From contig CAWDMB010000005.1 of assembly GCA_963803375.1 (NCBI GenBank), positions 124,001 through 188,000 of the forward strand: 64,000 nt of DNA. Direction: 5' to 3'. The number at the start of each line of letters is the position of its first letter. Within the stretch, counting starts at the first letter, position 1. A model generated the notes under the pieces. The model saw only the letters and a list, made by a program, of their open reading frames with translations. It was not told the origin of the DNA and did no database searches. Positions 17,847-25,768 of the stretch are shown piece by piece. Made by a program: the position numbers and the translations under genes. The stretch comes from JAOPZW01 sp963803375 (GTDB taxonomy: Bacteria > Actinomycetota > Thermoleophilia > Solirubrobacterales > Solirubrobacteraceae).

Positions 17847-18734
17847 TCAGCGCTCGTGACCGGCGAGGTCGAAGTCGGCCAGCCCGGCCGGGTCGGTGAT
17901 CCCGAGCTTGCGCCGCGCGCGCTCGGCGAAGCCCGCGGAGCCGAGCCGCACGACGAGCGCGGGCGACGGGTTCGACGCCGCCTCCATGCTCCAGCCCGGC
18001 GCGACCTGCGCCACGAGGCGCCCGTCGACCTCGAGCGCCATCGATGCGCTCGAGCGCAGCACCTCGACGCTCAGGCACTCGTCGTCGCCGAGCACGACCG
18101 CGCGGTTGAAGAGCCCGTGCGGGGCGTCGGGGGTGACGATCATCGCCCGTGTCTGCGGTGAGACGAGGGGACCGCCGGCGGCGAAGCTGTAGGCGGTCGA
18201 GCCCGCCGGCGTCGCGGCGATGACGCCGTCGCTCGCATAGCGCACGAGCAGCTGCCCGTCGACGCGCAGGCCGAGCGCCGCCTGGCCCTGACCGGGGATG
18301 CGGCTGAGGACGACGTCGTTGTAGGCGACGGCGTCGAGCCGGCTGTCGCCCTCGCTCCACGACGCGCGCAGCGCGAAGCGCTCCTCGACCGCGAACGTGC
18401 CCGCGGCGATCGCGTCGAGCGCCGCGGGCAGGTGCTCGCCGTCGACCTCGGTCAGATAGCCGAGGCGACCCAGGTTCGCGCCGAGGACCGGCACGCCGCA
18501 CGGCGCGGCCGTCCGCAGCGCGCCGAGCATCGTCCCGTCGCCGCCGAGCGCGAGCACCAGGTCCGACCCGACCGCGAGGCCGTCGCCCTCGCAGCGCTCG
18601 GCCTCGGGGGGAAGGCGCGGATCGTCGCCGCCCGCCAGCGCGATGCGCGCCGCCCGTGCCCAGGCACTCACGCGCCCGACGGCCTCGCGGACGTCGCGCT
18701 GAGGGTGCAGGACGAGGCCGACGCGGCGCACCAT
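17847..18734 (-). CDS. nadK: NAD(+) kinase
   Basis: 295 aa. The GGDGT motif is present in LVLALGGDGTMLGALR, with NLGRLGYLTEV, YNDVVL and ATPAGSTAYSFAAGGPLVSP, all signature blocks of NAD kinase. It phosphorylates NAD+ to NADP+. The ATG at 18734 overlaps the stop of a short upstream frame as TGATG, so translation may be coupled to that remnant. The usual actinobacterial neighbours (TlyA, RecN) are absent. Confidence 0.94.
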   Translation of the reverse strand: MVRRVGLVLHPQRDVREAVGRVSAWARAARIALAGGDDPRLPPEAERCEGDGLAVGSDLVLALGGDGTMLGALRTAAPCGVPVLGANLGRLGYLTEVDGEHLPAALDAIAAGTFAVEERFALRASWSEGDSRLDAVAYNDVVLSRIPGQGQAALGLRVDGQLLVRYASDGVIAATPAGSTAYSFAAGGPLVSPQTRAMIVTPDAPHGLFNRAVVLGDDECLSVEVLRSSASMALEVDGRLVAQVAPGWSMEAASNPSPALVVRLGSAGFAERARRKLGITDPAGLADFDLAGHER

Positions 18735-18898
18735 CAGAAGTCCCGGCGCGGCTCGCACAGGAGCTCGGCGTCGTGGTCCCACGTGTGCACACCGATCGTC
18801 ATGCCCCCGCGGTCGAGCGCACCGACCTGCCGGCGCGAGAGCCGGCCCGGCTTGTCGAGGACGACGGTCATACGAAGAACGTCGGACGAAAGCGCCAT
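18734..18898 (-). pseudogene. Short ORF resembling a polysaccharide-deacetylase fragment
   Basis: 54 aa from ATG 18898. The stretch PGRLSRRQVGALDRGGMTIGVHTWDHDAEL resembles the NodB-homology segment around motif 2 of polysaccharide deacetylases (HxxxH within HTWDH), but the catalytic TFDD motif and most of the domain are absent. It probably is a decayed or truncated gene. Its stop overlaps the NAD kinase start (TGATG), so it may survive as a translated leader. Recognition rests on pattern memory only. Confidence 0.45.
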
Positions 18899-18956
18899 CG
18901 CCGCACGCCGCGCAGTCAAGCACGCGCGCCGCTCCGAGCCCGGGTAACGTCGGCGC

Positions 18957-19313
18957 ATGCCCGACCTCGGCCCTCCGTCCTCGTACCTCGTGCTCCGAGA
19001 GGGCACGCCGGTCTACGCCGGCGACGGCGAGCGGGTCGGGACCGTCGAGCACGTGCTCGCCGTCCCCGACGAGGACATCTTCGACGGCCTCGTGCTCGAC
19101 ACGCCGGCGGGCCCGCGCTTCGCCGACTCGCCGCTGGTCGACGAGATCTTCGAGCGCGGCGTCGTGCTCACCATCCAGCGCGCCGCCGCCGAACGGCTCC
19201 CGGAGCCCAGCGCGAACGCCGCCGCGCTCGAGGCGAACGCCGACGACACGGTGCCCGACCGCCTGCACGACAAGCTGCGCCGCGCCTGGGACCTCGTGTC
19301 GGGCCGGTACTAG
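18957..19313 (+). CDS. PRC-barrel-like small protein
   Basis: 118 aa. The N-terminal half (LREGTPVYAGDGERVGTVEHVLAVPDEDIFDGLVLDTPAG) has the beta-strand pattern of PRC-barrel domains, and the C-terminus is an acidic/basic helix ending WDLVSGRY. It is soluble and of unknown role; similar proteins are common in actinobacteria. It is divergent from the deacetylase remnant/NAD kinase pair. Confidence 0.65.
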   Translation: MPDLGPPSSYLVLREGTPVYAGDGERVGTVEHVLAVPDEDIFDGLVLDTPAGPRFADSPLVDEIFERGVVLTIQRAAAERLPEPSANAAALEANADDTVPDRLHDKLRRAWDLVSGRY

Positions 19314-19330
19314 CTTCCCTGTGCTTCGGA

Positions 19331-19346
19331 CATCCGCGGGCGGATG
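19331..19346 (+). terminator. Hairpin after the PRC-barrel gene
   Basis: An inverted repeat CATCCGC-gg-GCGGATG lies 17 bases past the stop. There is no T-run. It is a possible intrinsic terminator. Confidence 0.35.
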
Positions 19347-19424
19347 AAATCGGGCAGGACGGTTCGAACGCGAACGCCTTCGCCCCGGCCCCAAGACGGC
19401 GGTGGTGCCTAGGCTGTGGGCCTC

Positions 19425-20636
19425 ATGGCCCGCTTCCAGCGCCGGCGTGTCGACGGCGAAGAGCAACGCACGACCAATCTCGAGCTGTTCTACGACCTCG
19501 TCTTCGTCTTCGCGATCACGCAGGTCTCGCACCTGCTCCTCGCCCACCTGACGTGGGAGGGCGCCGGGGAGGCGCTGCTCGTCCTGCTCGTCGTGTGGTG
19601 GGCCTGGAACTACACGACGTGGTTCACGAACGAGCTCGACCCCGACTCGATCGTCGTGCGCGTGGTCCTGATCGCGATCATGCTCGGCAGCCTGCTCATG
19701 GCGATCGCGATCCCCGAGGCCTTCGGCGATCGCGCGCTGCTCTTCGCCGGCGCCTACGTCGCGATCCAGGTCGGGCGCCAGGCGTTCCTGACCTTCGCCG
19801 CGGCCGAGCGCGGCACGCTCGGGCGCACGCGCGCCGCGCACATCCTCGTCTGGTTCGTCGCGGCGGGCGTGCTCTGGATCGCCGGCGCGCTCGCCGACGG
19901 CCCGGCGCGCACCGCGCTCTGGCTCGCCGCGCTCGCGCTCGACTACGGCGCACCGCTCGCGGTCTACTGGGTCCCCGGCCTGCCGCGGGTCGCGAGCTCC
20001 GCCTGGAACGTGGAGACCTCGCACTTCGCCGAGCGCTTCCAGCTCTTCATCATCATCGCCCTCGGCGAGTCGATCGTAATCACCGGCGCGACGACGTCCG
20101 AGCTCGAGCTCGACGCCGCGCGCGTCGTCGCCTTCGCGCTCGCGTTCCTGGGCTCCGCCGCGCTGTGGTGGCTGTACTTCGACTACGTCGCGCGGATCGC
20201 CCAGCGCCGCCTCGAGCTCAGCCCGAACCGCACCCGGGTCGCGCGCGACGGCTACACCTACCTGCACGTCGTCATGGTCGCCGGCGTCATCGTGACGGCG
20301 GTCGGCGACGAGCTCGTGATCGCACACCCGACCGAGGAGCTGCCCGCGCGCGAGCTCGCCGCGGTCGTCGCCGGGCCGGCGATCTACCTGCTCGCCCACG
20401 CGCTCTTCCGCCTGCGGATGAGCGGCTCGGTGAGCTGGCGGCGGCTCGGGGGCGCGGTGGCGTGCGTCGCGGTCGGCGCGGCCGGCGCCTTCGCCCCTGC
20501 CCTCGCCGTCGGCGGGCTCGTCCTCGCCGTGCTCGTCGGCGTCATCGCCGCCGAGCAGCACGCCGGTACGCGCCGCCGGCGCCGCGACGAGCCCTCGCCG
20601 CTCGAGCGCCTCGAGGCCACGGCGCGCGCGAGCTGA
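19425..20636 (+). CDS. Low-temperature-requirement protein A (LtrA) family membrane protein
   Basis: 403 aa from ATG 19425 (a GTG three codons earlier is also possible). The signature opening RTTNLELFYDLVFVFAITQVSHLL is followed by about ten hydrophobic segments, with VWWAWNYTTWFTNELDPD and the ETSHFAERFQLFIIIALGESIVITGAT block, both typical of LtrA. The biochemical role of this family is not established. It is transcribed away from NAD kinase and towards the PepSY gene. Confidence 0.9.
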   Translation: MARFQRRRVDGEEQRTTNLELFYDLVFVFAITQVSHLLLAHLTWEGAGEALLVLLVVWWAWNYTTWFTNELDPDSIVVRVVLIAIMLGSLLMAIAIPEAFGDRALLFAGAYVAIQVGRQAFLTFAAAERGTLGRTRAAHILVWFVAAGVLWIAGALADGPARTALWLAALALDYGAPLAVYWVPGLPRVASSAWNVETSHFAERFQLFIIIALGESIVITGATTSELELDAARVVAFALAFLGSAALWWLYFDYVARIAQRRLELSPNRTRVARDGYTYLHVVMVAGVIVTAVGDELVIAHPTEELPARELAAVVAGPAIYLLAHALFRLRMSGSVSWRRLGGAVACVAVGAAGAFAPALAVGGLVLAVLVGVIAAEQHAGTRRRRRDEPSPLERLEATARAS

Positions 20637-20638
20637 CG

Positions 20639-20676
20639 CTCAGCGAGGTCTCAGCCTCCGGCCAGGCCGGCCTCAG
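20639..20676 (+). promoter_or_regulatory. 11-bp-phased CTCAG repeats upstream of the PepSY gene
   Basis: CTCAG occurs at 20639, 20650 and 20672, with a degenerate copy (GCCAG) at 20661, so four half-sites are spaced exactly 11 bases apart. This phasing is the usual arrangement of OmpR-family operators. The array lies just upstream of the PepSY protein gene, and a related 11-bp-phased repeat precedes the response-regulator gene at 21186. Confidence 0.5.
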
Positions 20677-20699
20677 GCCCACGCTCGAGGATGGCGTGC

Positions 20700-21113
20700 A
20701 TGAGTACACATCCCGCACGCAAGGTCCTCCTCGGCGTCGGCGCGCTCGGCGCGCTCGCCCTCGGCGGCTCGGCCCTCGCCGACGCCGCGAGCCAGGACTC
20801 CACCCAGCAGCAGGGCTCGACGACGACCGCCCAGAACACGGCTACCCGGAGCCGGCCGCCCGGCGGCGGCCCGCCCGGCGCGCACGTCGGGCGCAACGGC
20901 CAGCGCGAGACCGCGCTGACCGGCGACACCGCGAGCAAGGTCAAGGCCGCCGCGCTGGCCAAGGTGCCCGGCGGCACGGTCGAGCGCGTCGAGACCGACG
21001 CCGACCACGGCTCGCCCTACGAGGCGCACGTCCGCAAGGCGGACGGCACCGAGCTCGAGGTCCTCGTCAACAAGGACTTCCAGGTCACCGCGGTCAACAC
21101 GATGCGCCGCTGA
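20700..21113 (+). CDS. Secreted or membrane-anchored PepSY-domain protein
   Basis: 137 aa from ATG 20700. The N-terminus (RKVLLGVGALGALALGGSALADAA) is a signal peptide or anchor, followed by a Gln/Ser/Thr- then Pro/Gly-rich linker. The C-terminal PepSY domain (TALTGDTASKVKAAALAKVPGGTVERVETDADHGSPYEAHVRKADGTELEVLVNKDF) probably acts outside the membrane. It lies directly upstream of an OmpR/kinase pair and may be one of its targets, since related phased repeats precede both. Confidence 0.8.
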   Translation: MSTHPARKVLLGVGALGALALGGSALADAASQDSTQQQGSTTTAQNTATRSRPPGGGPPGAHVGRNGQRETALTGDTASKVKAAALAKVPGGTVERVETDADHGSPYEAHVRKADGTELEVLVNKDFQVTAVNTMRR

Positions 21114-21138
21114 CGCGGCCTCGACACCCGACCCGCCC

Positions 21139-21166
21139 GGGAGCCCGACCGCCAGGTCGGGCTCCC
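21139..21166 (+). terminator. Strong GC hairpin terminator after the PepSY gene
   Basis: A perfect 12-bp stem (GGGAGCCCGACC / GGTCGGGCTCCC) with a 4-base loop GCCA begins about 25 bases past the stop. It separates the PepSY gene from the two-component genes, which then need their own promoter. Confidence 0.7.
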
Positions 21167-21185
21167 AGTCGGTCCGCAGCGCCTT

Positions 21186-21208
21186 CTCAGGAAGCTCACA
21201 GGAAGCTC
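21186..21208 (+). promoter_or_regulatory. Direct repeat CAGGAAGCTC x2 with 11-bp period before the response regulator
   Basis: Two identical decamers CAGGAAGCTC start at 21188 and 21199, eight bases before the ATG of the regulator. The extended repeat begins CTCAGG/CACAGG, matching the CTCAG core upstream of the PepSY gene. It is a likely autoregulatory OmpR-type operator. Confidence 0.55.
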
Positions 21209-21215
21209 TCGCATC

Positions 21216-21926
21216 ATGGAGGCCGTGAGCCAGACCACGGACCCGCGCCGCGTCCTCGTCGTCGACGACGAGCCGAACATCGTCGACGTCATCGGCATGG
21301 CCCTGCGCTTCCAGGGCTTCACGGTCGACTCGGCCGCCAGCGGCCGCGAGGCGATCGCCAAGGTCGGCGAGTTCAAGCCCCACCTCATGGTCCTCGACGT
21401 CATGCTCGGCGACATGGAGGGCTTCGACGTCGCCCAGCGCCTCGGCGCCGGCCCCTCCCGCGTCCCGATCATCTTCCTCACCGCCAAGGACGCCACCGAG
21501 GACAAGATCCGCGGCCTCACGGTCGGCGGCGACGACTACATGACCAAGCCCTTCAGCCTCGAGGAGCTGATCGCGCGCATCCGCTCGATCCTGCGCCGCG
21601 CCGGGCTCTCCGAGTCCACCTCTGGGCGGCTCGTGTTCGAGGACGTCGAGCTCGACGAGGACGCCCACGAGGTCACGCGCGCGGGGACCTTCGTCGAGCT
21701 CACGGCGACCGAGTACCGCCTGCTGCGCTACTTCCTGCTCAACCCGCGCCGCGTGCTGACCCGTGCCCAGCTGCTCGAGCACGTCTGGGAGTACGACTTC
21801 GGCGGCGACGCCCGCGTGCTCGAGACGTACATCAGCTACCTGCGCAAGAAGCTCGACGTCCACGGGCCTCCGCTGATTCACACGGTGCGCGGCGTCGGCT
21901 ACGCGCTGCGCCGGCCGCGCACGTGA
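21216..21926 (+). CDS. OmpR-family response regulator
   Basis: 236 aa. Receiver: VLVVDDEPNIVDVI, phosphoacceptor Asp in LMVLDVMLGDMEGFD near residue 60, conserved Lys in DDYMTKPFSLEELIARI. The C-terminal winged helix is seen in VELTATEYRLLRYFLLNPRRVLTRAQLLEHVWEYDFGGDARVLETYISYLRKKL. Its stop overlaps the GTG start of the cognate kinase (GTGA). Phased repeats a few bases upstream suggest autoregulation, and similar repeats upstream of the PepSY gene suggest that gene is in the regulon. Confidence 0.95.
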   Translation: MEAVSQTTDPRRVLVVDDEPNIVDVIGMALRFQGFTVDSAASGREAIAKVGEFKPHLMVLDVMLGDMEGFDVAQRLGAGPSRVPIIFLTAKDATEDKIRGLTVGGDDYMTKPFSLEELIARIRSILRRAGLSESTSGRLVFEDVELDEDAHEVTRAGTFVELTATEYRLLRYFLLNPRRVLTRAQLLEHVWEYDFGGDARVLETYISYLRKKLDVHGPPLIHTVRGVGYALRRPRT

Positions 21927-23350
21927 TCGCCTCCCTGCGCGCGCGCCTGATCGCCGCGCTGCTGGTCATCGGCGCGGTCGGGCTGCTGCTGCTGGGCGGG
22001 ATCACCTACGCCGAGCAGCGCTCGTTCCTCTTCGACCGCGTCGACGGGCAGGCCCGGGCCGCGATCGCGCCCGTCAACGACGCGCTCGGCGGGCGCGGCA
22101 TCGGGCCCCGCGACGTCGACGGCGGCGGCGGCCCGCCGCACGGCGACGGCCCGCCTGACCGCCGCTCGGGGCTGCCCTCGGGGACCTACGGTCAGCGCCG
22201 CGACGCCGCGGGCGCGGTCATCGGCGGCGGCTTCCTCATCGACGTCGGGCAGAGCGCGGCCTCGGTGCCCGATCTGCCACGCCGGATGACGCCGTCGAGC
22301 CTCGTCACCGTCGAGAGCGCGAACGGCACCCGCTACCGCGCCTACGCCGCGGCGGCTCCCGACGGGTCGGGGCTGACGATCGCCGCCGTGCCGCTGACCG
22401 AGGCCGACCAGACGCTGCGCCGGCTGCTCGTCGTCGAGGGCCTCGTCATCGCCGGGGTCCTGCTCGCGCTGGGCATCGTGTCGTGGCTCGTCGTGCGCAT
22501 CGGCCTGCTGCCGCTGGACCGCATCGGCCACACCGCGTCGGCGATCGCCGGCGGCGATCTCTCGCGCCGCGTCGAGTCCGCCGACCAGCGCACGGAGGTG
22601 GGCCGGCTCGGCGCTGCGCTCAACGCGATGCTCGACCGGCTCGAGCGGGCCTTCGCCGAGCGCCGGGCGAGCGAGGAGCGCCTGCGGCACTTCGCCGCCG
22701 ACGCCTCGCACGAGCTGCGCACGCCGCTGGCCTCGATCCGCGGTTATGCCGAGCTGCACCGCATGGGCGCGGCGACCGCGCCGGACGACGTCGAGAAGGC
22801 GATGCGGCGCATCGAGGACGAGGCGGCGCGGATGGGCGTGCTCGTCGACGACCTCCTCACGCTCGCGCGCCTGGACCAGGTTCCCGAGGCGCCGCACGCG
22901 CCGGTCGACGTCGAGGCGCTCGCGCGCGACGCCGCCGACGACGCGCGCGCGACGGCGCCCGGGCGCGCGATCACCGTCGACGCCCACGGGCCCGCGCGGG
23001 TCACGGGCGACGCCCACCGACTGCGCCAGGTCCTCGCCAACCTCCTGCGCAACGCGCTCGTCCACACGCCCGCGGGCACGCCGGTTGAGATCGCCGTCGC
23101 ACGGGTGGGCGCCGAGGTGGCGCTCAGCGTCCGCGACCACGGCGCCGGCCTGCCCGCCGGCGCGGACGCGCGCGCGCTCTTCGAGCGCTTCTGGCGCGCC
23201 GAGCCCGGCCGCGGGCGCGGCCGCGCGGGCGCGGGGCTCGGGCTGGCGATCGTCGCCGGGATCGTCGAGGCCCACGGCGGCACGGTCGGCGCCCATGATG
23301 CCCCCGGCGGGGGCGCCGTCTTCGAGGTCCGCCTGCCCGCGGCGGATTGA
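21923..23350 (+). CDS. Sensor histidine kinase (HAMP-HisKA-HATPase)
   Basis: 475 aa from GTG 21923. Order: transmembrane helix (about 11-28), extracytoplasmic part of about 140 residues with a Gly/Pro/Asp-rich insert, second helix (about 170-193), HAMP (PLDRIGHTASAIAGGDLSRRV), HisKA with the phosphoacceptor in FAADASHELRTPLASIRGYAEL, then N box LANLLRNALVHTP, DHGAGLP and GAGLGLAIVAGIVEAHGG. It should phosphorylate the adjacent OmpR-type regulator. The Gly/Asp-rich insert may bind metal or be a flexible linker; that is speculation. Confidence 0.94.
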   Translation: MIASLRARLIAALLVIGAVGLLLLGGITYAEQRSFLFDRVDGQARAAIAPVNDALGGRGIGPRDVDGGGGPPHGDGPPDRRSGLPSGTYGQRRDAAGAVIGGGFLIDVGQSAASVPDLPRRMTPSSLVTVESANGTRYRAYAAAAPDGSGLTIAAVPLTEADQTLRRLLVVEGLVIAGVLLALGIVSWLVVRIGLLPLDRIGHTASAIAGGDLSRRVESADQRTEVGRLGAALNAMLDRLERAFAERRASEERLRHFAADASHELRTPLASIRGYAELHRMGAATAPDDVEKAMRRIEDEAARMGVLVDDLLTLARLDQVPEAPHAPVDVEALARDAADDARATAPGRAITVDAHGPARVTGDAHRLRQVLANLLRNALVHTPAGTPVEIAVARVGAEVALSVRDHGAGLPAGADARALFERFWRAEPGRGRGRAGAGLGLAIVAGIVEAHGGTVGAHDAPGGGAVFEVRLPAAD

Positions 23351-23502
23351 TCGCGTACGCCGCCACGCGACATGGCGCGTCACCGCTCGGCGACCGCCGC
23401 TACCACTACGTCGACCACCCGCTGCCGGGTCCGATCGCGGCCCTGCGCGCCGGCTTCTGCCGGGCCGAGAGCACGGCGACGGACGGCGCCGCGCGCGGGT
23501 AG
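23347..23502 (+). CDS. Possible 51-aa ORF coupled to the kinase
   Basis: A TTG start overlaps the kinase stop, and the frame stays open for 51 codons to a TAG at 23500. The stretch RRYHYVDHPLPGPIAALRAGFC looks protein-like and high in third-position G/C. I do not recognise it. It could be a small gene, a remnant, or chance in GC-rich DNA. Confidence 0.25.
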   Translation: MIAYAATRHGASPLGDRRYHYVDHPLPGPIAALRAGFCRAESTATDGAARG

Positions 23503-23545
23503 GGTCGCCGCCGTGGATCTCGCACCGACCTGACCAGGAGGCAGC

Positions 23546-24448
23546 ATGCCGCTCCGCTTCATCCCAGCGGCGATCCGCGCCGCGCTGCTCGCCGGCTCGC
23601 TCGCGCTCTGCGTCGCCGCGCCGGCCGCTGCGAACGGCATCGCCGCCCCGGTGACGCCGGGCTCCGGCTACCTCGCGCTCGGTGACTCGGTGACCTTCGG
23701 GTACCAGGAGCCGATGGTGGTCCCTGCGCCCCGGTACGGCCGGGCGTCGACCTTCCCCGGCTACCCCGGGCAGCTCGGCGCGCTGCTGCGCCTGAAGGTC
23801 TCCAACGCGGCGTGTCCCGGCGAGACCTCGGCGAGCCTGATCGACCCGTCGGCTCAGAGCAACGGTTGCGAGAACGTGATCGGACCGAACGGGAAGCGCC
23901 GGCGCGGCGGCTACCGCACGGCGCACCCGCTGCACGTCCGCTACGCGGGCGGCCAGCTGGCCTACGCGGTCGCGTACCTGCGCGCGCACCCCGGCGTGCG
24001 GCTCGTCTCCCTCATGATCGGCGCCAACGACCTGTTCGCCTGCTCGCAGACGACGAGTGACGCCTGCGGGAGCCGGGCCGAGCAGCGTGCGACCCTGCGG
24101 AGGGTCGGCGCCAACATCCGGCGGATCCTCTCGGCGATCCGGACCAGGGCGCGCTACGACGGGCAGCTGGCGATCGTCCACTACTTCTCGCTCGACTACA
24201 CCTCCGCGACGCAGGCCCGCCTGGTCACCGCGCTGAACCGGACGGCCGACGCGGCGGCCAGGCCCTTCGGGTTCGTCGTGGCCGACGGCTACCGCCAGTT
24301 CGCGGCGGCCTCGGCGCGGTCCGGACGCAACCCGTGCCAGGCGGGCCTTCTGACCCAGCTGGGCGGGCCCGGAACGTGCGGGGTCCACCCCAGCTACGCC
24401 GGGCAGGCGCTGCTCGCCCAGGCCGTGGCCAGGGCGATCCGGCTCTGA
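23546..24448 (+). CDS. Secreted SGNH/GDSL-family hydrolase
   Basis: 300 aa. A signal peptide (AALLAGSLALCVAAPAAA) ends near residue 34. The catalytic blocks are GDSVTFGY (nucleophile Ser near residue 48), GAND with the oxyanion Asn near residue 155, and CGVHPSYAGQALLA, with Asp/His-type residues near the C-terminus. The enzyme is therefore an exported esterase or lipase. A good AGGAGG site precedes ATG 23546. Several Cys residues (for example CSQTTSDAC) could form disulfides. The substrate is unknown. Confidence 0.9.
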   Translation: MPLRFIPAAIRAALLAGSLALCVAAPAAANGIAAPVTPGSGYLALGDSVTFGYQEPMVVPAPRYGRASTFPGYPGQLGALLRLKVSNAACPGETSASLIDPSAQSNGCENVIGPNGKRRRGGYRTAHPLHVRYAGGQLAYAVAYLRAHPGVRLVSLMIGANDLFACSQTTSDACGSRAEQRATLRRVGANIRRILSAIRTRARYDGQLAIVHYFSLDYTSATQARLVTALNRTADAAARPFGFVVADGYRQFAAASARSGRNPCQAGLLTQLGGPGTCGVHPSYAGQALLAQAVARAIRL

Positions 24449-24473
24449 GCGGCGATGCCCGACGCCGGTGTGG

Positions 24474-24491
24474 CAAGGAGGCCTTTGCCCC
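24474..24491. terminator. Imperfect hairpin between convergent genes
   Basis: GGCAAGG and CCTTTGCC pair with one bulge around a 3-base loop, between the converging SGNH hydrolase and DUF4389 genes. It is a possible bidirectional terminator. Confidence 0.4.
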
Positions 24492-24495
24492 GTGC

Positions 24496-25128
24496 TCAGG
24501 CCGAGAGGCTGAACGGCGGGTAGGCGTCGGTCACGAGCGCGAAGGCGTAGCCGACCACGCGCAGGTGCCAGCGCCCGACGCCGACGACGAAGTCGAAGAG
24601 GGCCCGCGGGTAGCGTCCCGTCACGAGGATCGCGAACCACGCGACGACGACCGCGACGACGACCCCGATCCACAGGAACGCGAGCACGACGTAATGCGGG
24701 AGGGCCAGCAGCCACTTCACGAGCGGCAGCCCGCGGCTGAGGTCCCCGGCGCCGACGTTCGGCCGCGGCATCGTGAGGTGGACGGCCTGGTCGTCCTCGG
24801 TCGACGGATAGCGGTCGTCGAGGAGGGCGACGTAGGCGGCAACCCGGGTGGCGAAGCGCAGGAGGGCGACGTTCCAGTCCAGCCACCAGCCCGGATACCG
24901 CCCGCGGACGACGATCATGAGCAGCGGGCCGAGGACGAGCAGGCCGCCCGCCGAGGCGATCGTCGTGGGCCTATCGCCGCGGGAGAGGTCGAACGAGCCG
25001 CCGGACACCGTGGCGATCAGGATCAGGATCGGGATCGCCGCGAACGGGCGCAGCGCGGTGCTGAGCCGGTTCAGCGCCCGGTCGGGATAGTCGATCGCGA
25101 GCTCGACGGGGTGACGCGCGCCGTTCAT
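24496..25128 (-). CDS. DUF4389-domain membrane protein
   Basis: 210 aa. Tandem copies of a helix-plus-WxxDWNVALLRFATRVAAYVALLDDRYPS type block (about 76-108), repeated as RYPRALFDFVVGVGRWHLRVVGYAFALVTDAYPPF, are the DUF4389 pattern. There are about three hydrophobic segments (32-44, 58-73, 140-165). No enzymatic residues are recognised and the function is unknown. Start ATG 25128. It is convergent with the SGNH hydrolase gene. Confidence 0.82.
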   Translation of the reverse strand: MNGARHPVELAIDYPDRALNRLSTALRPFAAIPILILIATVSGGSFDLSRGDRPTTIASAGGLLVLGPLLMIVVRGRYPGWWLDWNVALLRFATRVAAYVALLDDRYPSTEDDQAVHLTMPRPNVGAGDLSRGLPLVKWLLALPHYVVLAFLWIGVVVAVVVAWFAILVTGRYPRALFDFVVGVGRWHLRVVGYAFALVTDAYPPFSLSA

Positions 25129-25694
25129 GAGCGCGGGCTGCCAGCCGAGCCGGTACGTCCGCTCACGCGGTCGAGGGTGACGAGATGAAGGACCACATGA
25201 CCTGTCTCTCGCGCAAGGGCAAGCGCGAAGTGTCGATTACCCGGGAGCCCCGGCCGCACCGCACCCTACGACAAACCCGGCGGCTGTCGCCCGGTGAGGC
25301 TCATGCACCGGGCTGGGGATCTAGCTGCGCTCGCGCAGCACCGCGCGGAGGTCGGCCGACGGATCCGAGCTCGTCGGCTCGTAGCCTGAACCTGTCGACG
25401 ACCCGGCCGTCGTACGGCGGACCTCGCCGCGGTCCTGGCCGAGCGCTGACCGTCCGATGCGAGCGAGTGCGTCGGTGCCGGTCGCCGATGCGCGATCTTC
25501 CGCGCCCCGCAAGGTCGCGCTGCTGAACGCGCGCACGTCGACAGCGGACCGTTCGCAGCGCGCGTGTCCCGGCGTGCGCTCGTTTGAGCTTGGCCTGGTC
25601 GCAGCCCGCGATACGACGTCGCTGGCTGTTCGGGCGAGGGCGCCTCACGAGCTCGAACGCGGGTTCGCTGCCCAGGAATTCTGCCTGACGTGTC
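25129..25694. other. Gene-poor stretch, no convincing gene
   Basis: Between the DUF4389 start and the HxlR operator region no frame shows a recognisable protein. The best open frame is on the minus strand, 25321-25536 (71 aa, ending PSADLRAVLRERS), with acceptable codon bias at its end only. The stretch is slightly less GC-rich than its flanks and may be decayed coding DNA. Confidence 0.4.
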
Positions 25695-25726
25695 CCATAA
25701 TGGGGGCCACTTGCCACGCACGACCG

Positions 25727-25746
25727 CTACCGGCTCGGTAGTACCG
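25727..25746 (+). promoter_or_regulatory. Overlapping palindromes just upstream of the HxlR gene
   Basis: CTACCG-gct-CGGTAG (25727-25741) overlaps CGGTA-g-TACCG (25736-25746), ending 22 bases before the ATG. Inverted TAC/GTA half-sites are typical of HxlR-family operators, so autoregulation is likely. A CATAAT hexamer at 25696-25701 could be the -10 element; no good -35 was found. Confidence 0.5.
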
Positions 25747-25768
25747 ACCCAGTAGCGGTGAGGGCACG

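Noticed and set aside
19361..19385. GGTTCGAAC resembling a tRNA T-loop
   Set aside because: No matching acceptor, D or anticodon arm can be drawn around it.
18656..21922. Long plus-strand frame running in phase into the histidine kinase
   Set aside because: Its first ~1089 codons are Arg-rich shadow across NAD kinase, LtrA and regulator genes. The real kinase begins at GTG 21923.
25266..25721. Several overlapping minus-strand frames of 71-151 aa
   Set aside because: No family resemblance and mixed codon bias; reported only as a gene-poor stretch.
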